DNA of 20,494 nucleotides from Euryarchaeota archaeon UBA229 (GTDB lineage: Archaea > Thermoplasmatota > Poseidoniia > Poseidoniales > Poseidoniaceae). Location of the stretch: positions 1-20,494 of the forward strand of contig DAUW01000072.1 of assembly GCA_002505355.1 (NCBI GenBank), given 5' to 3'. A program made the translations under genes and the position numbers. The notes under the pieces are model-generated. The model had not been told where the DNA came from and made no database searches. It saw only the letters and a list, made by a program, of their open reading frames with translations. Positions 16,186 to 20,494 of this stretch are shown one piece after another. Position 1 is the stretch's first letter. Each line of letters opens with the position of its first letter.

Positions 16186-16668
16186 ATGAGTAGATCTAAA
16201 ATGAAAAAATCAGCGCGTAGTAAGCCTGAGGGGTTGTCTCCTAAGAAGCGTTCACGACTAGTGCGAAGTGTAACCTGTAGGGAGACGATGGTTGAGGCTA
16301 ATTGGGTCTTTGGCAGTGACACTATGGCTGATGTATTGGACGATTTAACTCAGAATGATTGGGACCATGTCTTTGTCGTCAACAAAGAAGGCGTCCCCAT
16401 GGGTAGAATTCATGCGGTAGATATGCTAAAGATAGTTGCCAAAAAAAATGTTGAACGATCAGTTGCTTGGATGCTTAGTATACCAGCAAAACAACTGATC
16501 AATTTGCCCCCATTAACCGTCAAATCGAGTACTCCGCTACTCAAAGCAGGTGCGCTCATGCTAACTCACAACCTAAATCAGTTAGCAGTAGTAAACGATG
16601 ACGGTGTTTTGATTGGCGTGGTTGGCCATAACACGATGGCAAAGTACTTGCCAAGATTTGTCCTTTAG
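16186..16668 (+). CDS. CBS-pair domain protein with basic N-terminal tail
   Basis: 160 residues. A very basic tail (1-28, eleven Lys/Arg) leads into two CBS motifs: first ~29-85 (TMVEANWVFGSDTMADVLDD, then HVFVVNKEGVPMGRIHAVDML), second ~104-157 (PPLTVKSSTPLLKAGALML, then QLAVVNDDGVLIGVVGHNTM). A CBS pair usually binds adenosine nucleotides such as AMP, ATP or SAM and acts as an energy sensor. No enzyme or transporter domain is attached, so its partner is unknown; the basic tail could contact nucleic acid or membrane. The frame extends to a TTG at 16171; the ATG at 16186 with GAGG nine nt upstream is preferred, and an ATG at 16201 is also possible. Its stop codon directly abuts the stop of the convergent DUF373 gene. 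Confidence 0.85.
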   Translation: MSRSKMKKSARSKPEGLSPKKRSRLVRSVTCRETMVEANWVFGSDTMADVLDDLTQNDWDHVFVVNKEGVPMGRIHAVDMLKIVAKKNVERSVAWMLSIPAKQLINLPPLTVKSSTPLLKAGALMLTHNLNQLAVVNDDGVLIGVVGHNTMAKYLPRFVL

Positions 16669-17787
16669 TTAGATTCCCCAGTATCGCTCTGACTGCGCTT
16701 GTTTCGCTTGAAGTGAGTTCTTTATTGTCGTAGCCATCCAGAGGACAACAACCCAAATAATTGGGTAAAATAGATCGGCAAGTATCTGGTCAACACTAAA
16801 TTCGTAAGATTGTCCGTTCAAAACATTAGTCGATATCTGTAGGGCTGAATCAACGAACGAGTACACCACCATGCCAAAGATGCTGAGTACTATCAAACGC
16901 CCAGAGAATGACCCTCTTCTGAGTCTTAAAAACATGAATCCCGCTGTTGATGTTAGAAATGCGATAACTATCCACGCAAGAGCTGCGTGGGTCACCTCTA
17001 GCCATAACACCGACGTACTACTGTCGGCGACTAAATTGGTATACTCTTGATATCCCTCAGCGACAGCAAAAATCGCGCTAAATACCGTTGCCGTCCATAA
17101 TAATGACGAAAACATTGCCGCATCTGCATTGTCCCTCATCTCTTGAATTACTCGGTTTACTGTTGTTTCAATGCCCGCGCCTTTGCTGAAGATATACAGG
17201 CCAGTAACCAACGGTAATGCACCAATAACGACGCCGCCAATTTCGGCTGGTAGCATTATGCCGAGTCCTAATATAGCCAATACCAAACCAAATGGTATCA
17301 TTATTTTAGCCCGCCATTTCGGATCCTCCAAAGCCTTTACGATGTAATAATATGTCCCTTCAATTCCCTTGGATTGCTTAACGATAATCTTCTCAACGTG
17401 ATCGATTCTGACCTGAGACTGGATTATTGGCAGTACTGACTCGTCTTCAGCACCATCTGTAACGAGTATTGCTTTGTCTGGTTGAAACGTAGTAACAATT
17501 TCCTCCAACTGTGCAGATATGGCTCGATCCGAACGAATCCCGACCTTTTCATCGCCAGTCAATATGGCAATTTCGACCTCATCATCATCGCCGAGAGATT
17601 CTGAGAGATTATCGTGCTGAGATAGTGCTCCGAGTATGGCATTAGTATCGCTCTCCTCAGGATCAGCAATACCTAGCTTTAGTGCAGCAGTGAGAACTTG
17701 TCTGCGACCTACAACAGGGCCTCTTATTGCTGTTTTAATCCCGAGATCATTATCCCGGTCGACAGTCAATACGAGAGTTCTAGTCAT
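16669..17787 (-). CDS. DUF373 family archaeal membrane protein
   Basis: 372 residues, a family found almost only in archaea, of unknown function. The cytosolic N-terminal domain (1-~160) carries the family marks LVLTVDRDNDLGIKT (5-19), GPVVGR (23-28), ILVTDGAEDESVLPIIQS (107-124) and GIEGTYYYIVKALEDP (141-156), with a nucleotide-binding-like alternating beta/alpha layout. The C-terminal half has about six hydrophobic segments (162-180, 182-200, ~228-243, 262-288, 297-318, 337-355). The GTG at 17796 would add three residues; the ATG at 17787 agrees with the usual MxTLVLxVDRDxD start. It is 63 bp downstream of priL on the same strand and convergent with the CBS gene without any gap. Confidence 0.9.
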   Translation of the reverse strand: MTRTLVLTVDRDNDLGIKTAIRGPVVGRRQVLTAALKLGIADPEESDTNAILGALSQHDNLSESLGDDDEVEIAILTGDEKVGIRSDRAISAQLEEIVTTFQPDKAILVTDGAEDESVLPIIQSQVRIDHVEKIIVKQSKGIEGTYYYIVKALEDPKWRAKIMIPFGLVLAILGLGIMLPAEIGGVVIGALPLVTGLYIFSKGAGIETTVNRVIQEMRDNADAAMFSSLLWTATVFSAIFAVAEGYQEYTNLVADSSTSVLWLEVTHAALAWIVIAFLTSTAGFMFLRLRRGSFSGRLIVLSIFGMVVYSFVDSALQISTNVLNGQSYEFSVDQILADLFYPIIWVVVLWMATTIKNSLQAKQAQSERYWGI

Positions 17788-17810
17788 AATTACCACTTTA
17801 CGCTGGACAG

Positions 17811-17819
17811 CCTAATAAG
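17811..17819 (-). promoter_or_regulatory. Possible TATA element for the DUF373 gene
   Basis: CTTATTAGG on the minus strand is centred about 28 nt before the ATG at 17787, in the 63-bp gap after priL. The match to a TATA box is moderate; read-through from priL is equally possible. Confidence 0.3.
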
Positions 17820-17850
17820 TTCTACAATTCAAATCCTTCGTGCAGATTAT

Positions 17851-19113
17851 TCACTCACTTGATGGTTCTGTAGCCACTTCAGAATTTTCAGTTAATTTTG
17901 ATTTTTCTTCGTCCAACGGCACATCATCCTGCCTTATTCTCGCCTCAGATTGTTGATTTCTAGCCTTCCATCGCTGTGTTGCTCGGATATATTTCAACGG
18001 ATGATCCATCCATGATATATCGCATAACCGATCATCGCCCGGCAATACGGGACAATTGTGATTGATTTTCAGTTTACTACACGAGGCTGGGGTGTATGCG
18101 CCATTATAGACGTGATTTACTTGGTATGTTGTGGTAGATTCACTAAAATCTGGCGCTCCTCGAAAGAAGCCGATACACGATTCCTCCGGTAGCGCTAGCG
18201 TTGCTGAAATCGAAGCTAAAAATAATCGACCAAAGTGGTTAACGTTTACTCCGTTTGCTAAATCGGCTATTATCTTCCTCATGCATGGTGGCCAATCTGA
18301 TTCTTCCGCCCCCACCAAGGTTATTGCTTCACTGGCCTTACTGGCCATGAGATTTCTTACCATACCAACTGGCTCAGCCAGCCTTAATGCGAGATTCATG
18401 TCAATATTCTGCATTTTTTGAAGTGCTTCTTGTTCAATGTGGTGTTTAATTCGCTCCCTTAGCAATCTAGCGACTTTTGCTGAAGAGGAATATTGTTGTT
18501 CATTATACAGGGTGATTTTGCCGTTGCTTATCTGGGTGTTTGCTAACCGCCACCGCGAGCCAGTTATTTTAGGACATATTTCAATAAAATCTGCCATACC
18601 GATACGCCACAAACTTCCGTCTTGGTTTTGTCGTATTTGCCTCGCATTAGTCGCACTCACTGTGCGTGAACGCTGAGATAAATCAACATCTTTGTCGATG
18701 TCAGAAATAAATGTCTTAGCGATTGCCTCCAGATTTTCACTGTCCTTTGTTAGTACTTGCTCGGCGCGTGTTGCCTCAGCCTGTGCCCATCTTGAAATCA
18801 GTCGTTCATCCTCTGAGGCAAACACGACCAATCTAGCATAATAAAATGAAAACGCTTCGATTATACGCCCTTCTTCGGTAAAAATATCGCCACCAACGAG
18901 CGCAACCCCGTCTTTTGATTCGATTGAGTCAATCAATCGAATTCTCGCCCTTGATCGGGCTTTTTCCATCCACTCTCCTTCAATTAACTCATCCAGATCG
19001 ATATCATGTTCAATTGCCAAGCGCTGTATCCACTCCGTAGCTTGTGGAAGAAACGGGTATCGCGCTAAAGTCACCTCATTTTTGATGGGGGGAGTGACTT
19101 TTGGAGTCGGCAT
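17851..19113 (-). CDS. priL: DNA primase large (Fe-S) subunit
   Basis: 420 residues. PriL partners the catalytic small subunit PriS in making RNA primers for replication and is needed for initiation and primer transfer. The N-terminal part begins with the family-like LARYPFLPQATEWI (17-30) and is helical. The C-terminal domain holds the four conserved cysteines that ligate a [4Fe-4S] cluster: Cys277 in WPPCMRK, Cys313 in ESCIGFF, Cys345 in PASCSK and Cys354 in NHNCP, with NHFGRLFL and YNGAYTPASC around them. The last ~35 residues are a charged, acidic tail outside the conserved domain. The frame extends to a TTG at 19131; the ATG at 19113 is preferred. No priS is in the window. It is divergent from mptE, with only a few dozen bases between their starts. 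Confidence 0.92.
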   Translation of the reverse strand: MPTPKVTPPIKNEVTLARYPFLPQATEWIQRLAIEHDIDLDELIEGEWMEKARSRARIRLIDSIESKDGVALVGGDIFTEEGRIIEAFSFYYARLVVFASEDERLISRWAQAEATRAEQVLTKDSENLEAIAKTFISDIDKDVDLSQRSRTVSATNARQIRQNQDGSLWRIGMADFIEICPKITGSRWRLANTQISNGKITLYNEQQYSSSAKVARLLRERIKHHIEQEALQKMQNIDMNLALRLAEPVGMVRNLMASKASEAITLVGAEESDWPPCMRKIIADLANGVNVNHFGRLFLASISATLALPEESCIGFFRGAPDFSESTTTYQVNHVYNGAYTPASCSKLKINHNCPVLPGDDRLCDISWMDHPLKYIRATQRWKARNQQSEARIRQDDVPLDEEKSKLTENSEVATEPSSE

Positions 19114-19150
19114 GAGGTTATCACATTCCAAGTGTCATATCAATTTCTCG

Positions 19151-19939
19151 ATGATATTGATTCATTTGGCTCAACGTGGTGGGGGGGATGTGGGCGACGT
19201 AAAATTAAGCGATTTGATCGCTGTTCAAACCGCGGTTAGGGAACACTTTGGTTGGAACTATCATGATGATGTGATTAGTGCTAATGAAATGGGTAAAGCC
19301 ATGAGTGTTGCCACCCCTTTTGGCGTGGTAAATTGGTCACCTGTCGAGCGACAAAAAACGCTAAATGAACTAAAACTAAAATTAGCATCTGCTAACAAAG
19401 TCGTCATCGTTGGTGCGTCAGCCAATGAACACGATATTGACGATTTAGATGCTGATGAATGTGTTGTAATTGCGGCAGACGGTTCAGTTGGAGCGGTGGG
19501 CGGGGTTGCGAACCTTGCCTGTGTAGTAACCGATTTTGATGGCAACCCGTATCTGGAAAAGGCGGCGGATGGCGGTACGATTTTTATTGCCCATGCCCAT
19601 GGGGATAACCGTGATACATGGCAGCAGTCACTGACTAGATGGAGTAGAATGGCAAGTCCACCAAGACTGATTCTAACTCACCAAGTGACCGAATCAATTG
19701 AGGGTATGGAAAATTACGGAGGTTTTACTGATGGCGACAGAGCTGTTTGTTTAGCCCTTGCTTTAGGAGTCGGACTCGACAGAATCTCGTTGGTTGGATT
19801 CTCCACTACAGTAATCGGCAAATGGTCTGGCCAGACCGAGCCGGTACAGAAGTTTGAGAAATTAAAATGGATGCTGAAAATATTACAAGTTCTTGGCTTA
19901 GGCGACCAGGTATCAACTAACGCTTCCTTAGAGCATTAA
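19151..19939 (+). CDS. mptE: 6-hydroxymethyl-7,8-dihydropterin diphosphokinase, MptE type (DUF115)
   Basis: About 262 residues, the archaeal enzyme that transfers diphosphate from ATP to 6-hydroxymethyldihydropterin in methanopterin or folate synthesis, unrelated to bacterial FolK. Family motifs are VVIVGAS (84-90), AADGSVGAV, VTDFDG (126-131), AHAHGDN (147-153) and the GGFTDGDRA loop (190-198), followed by GVGLDRISLVGF. A short helical N-terminal domain precedes them, as usual. The start is uncertain: the frame runs back into priL; ATG at 19151 is used here, but a GTG at 19190 has a GGTGG element seven nt upstream and gives an N-terminus closer to the length I expect for relatives. It diverges from priL and overlaps the convergent propeller gene by 23 bp. 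Confidence 0.9.
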   Translation: MILIHLAQRGGGDVGDVKLSDLIAVQTAVREHFGWNYHDDVISANEMGKAMSVATPFGVVNWSPVERQKTLNELKLKLASANKVVIVGASANEHDIDDLDADECVVIAADGSVGAVGGVANLACVVTDFDGNPYLEKAADGGTIFIAHAHGDNRDTWQQSLTRWSRMASPPRLILTHQVTESIEGMENYGGFTDGDRAVCLALALGVGLDRISLVGFSTTVIGKWSGQTEPVQKFEKLKWMLKILQVLGLGDQVSTNASLEH

Positions 19940-20494
19940 GTCGATCTCGCATTGTTTGGTAGTGTTCATCTACCGCTTCGTCAACTTGGGTAGAGTTAAT
20001 TCTTCGATTGAACATTGCTTCCTCCCAGACATATATCTCGCCTAATTCATCACCCACAACAATCCTGTTATTATTTGAAACAAGGGCGTTAATTTTGCCA
20101 CACTGCATTGACGCAATATCACTTCCATCAGTCAGTGAAACGACCTTCAGTAAGCCGGTTTTCCCTTCCTGGATACCGGCCCAAACCGAGCCGGTCTCGC
20201 CAATTTTAAAACCAAAGGATATGGCGGTTATCGAGCCAAGCAATACCTTAGCGACCTCGTTATAATCAGCGTCTAGTCGGATTATTTCTTGATCATAAGC
20301 GATGATAATTGTCCGGTCTGAGCTCAAGGATAAGGTATTGATTGATTCGCCTTTACCCGCGTAAAGCTTACCCTCTGAATTGGTCAAATCACCGTTAGCA
20401 TGACCGAACAATACTCCGTTGGTTGCAATTGCTGCAGCGGTTACTGGTGCCTCAGATGCAAGCGCAATTTGTGATAACTTGCCGTCTTTTGTGA
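19917..20494 (-). CDS. C-terminal part of a beta-propeller (WD40-like) protein, cut by the right edge
   Basis: The last 192 codons are visible; the frame is open to the end of the window, so the start is missing. The sequence shows repeated short four-strand blades: VTAAAIATNGVLFGHANGD, SINTLSLSSDRTIIIAYDQE, ITAISFGFKI, and INALVSNNNRIVVGDELGEI followed by YVWEE, which has the WD40-type ending. It finishes with a charged helix (DEAVDEHYQTMRDRLNALRKR). No signal peptide can be judged. Beta-propellers of this type act as scaffolds; no partner is indicated. The stop overlaps the 3' end of mptE by 23 bp, with no room for a terminator. Confidence 0.75.
   Translation of the reverse strand, partial: TKDGKLSQIALASEAPVTAAAIATNGVLFGHANGDLTNSEGKLYAGKGESINTLSLSSDRTIIIAYDQEIIRLDADYNEVAKVLLGSITAISFGFKIGETGSVWAGIQEGKTGLLKVVSLTDGSDIASMQCGKINALVSNNNRIVVGDELGEIYVWEEAMFNRRINSTQVDEAVDEHYQTMRDRLNALRKR

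Noticed and set aside
1..20494. tRNA genes, rRNA genes, insertion sequences, CRISPR repeats or defence systems
   Set aside because: I looked through the gaps on both strands; they are all short and show no cloverleaf-like sequence, terminal repeats, regular spacer arrays or transposase/Cas-like proteins.

Overview
The window looks like a stretch of a marine planktonic euryarchaeon, most likely Marine Group II (Candidatus Poseidoniales). Archaeal information-processing and cofactor genes are present: a DNA primase large subunit with an Fe-S cysteine pattern, an MptE/DUF115 pterin diphosphokinase, a DUF373 membrane protein and an archaeal-type GlcN-1-P acetyltransferase. They sit beside enzymes of bacterial type (class II fumarase, ATP-dependent PEP carboxykinase, Ntn-type isoaspartyl peptidase) and a very large surface protein built of PPC and CARDB domains with a C-terminal anchor, a combination typical of that lineage. 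Several genes have an AT-rich TATA-like element about 25-35 nt before the start codon, as expected for archaeal leaderless transcripts. The lineage assignment is inference from gene content; there is no rRNA or tRNA gene to confirm it.

Layout. Bases 1-8091 are all on the minus strand, read right to left: pckA, a roughly 1128-residue surface protein, a cyclophilin, an isoaspartyl peptidase/asparaginase, and a class II fumarase that runs off the left edge. The fumarase carries an in-frame N-terminal ribbon-helix-helix (RHH) DNA-binding domain, and a perfect 18-bp AT palindrome lies just upstream of its start. Bases 8241-12137 (+) encode a giant unknown protein of about 1298 residues with roughly 35 membrane segments. 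Bases 14765-12127 (-) form a three-gene unit: small winged-helix protein, left-handed beta-helix amino-sugar N-acetyltransferase, and a GlmM-like phosphohexosamine mutase. Together the last two would make GlcNAc-1-P. Bases 16041-14830 (-) hold a zinc-ribbon protein and an unknown protein with a faint resemblance to gamma-glutamylcyclotransferases. Then come a CBS-pair protein (+), DUF373 (-), priL (-), mptE (+), and the 3' part of a beta-propeller-like protein (-) running off the right edge.

The genome is very compact. Convergent genes overlap by 11 and 23 bp or abut with no gap, and no stretch over 300 bases lacks a gene. The longest non-coding interval is the region of about 150 bp before each of two divergent pairs (8092-8240 and 16042-16185), both described as promoter regions. 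I found no mobile elements, CRISPR arrays, tRNAs, rRNAs or phage-like genes.

The most interesting signal is the RHH-fumarase fusion together with the palindrome at its own promoter. It suggests a central-carbon enzyme that may bind DNA and regulate itself. Other points of interest are the giant membrane protein with its central charged cytosolic helix and an internal repeat, the degenerate cyclotransferase-like protein, the recurrent-looking cytoplasmic tail of the surface protein, and palindromic operator candidates between divergent genes.
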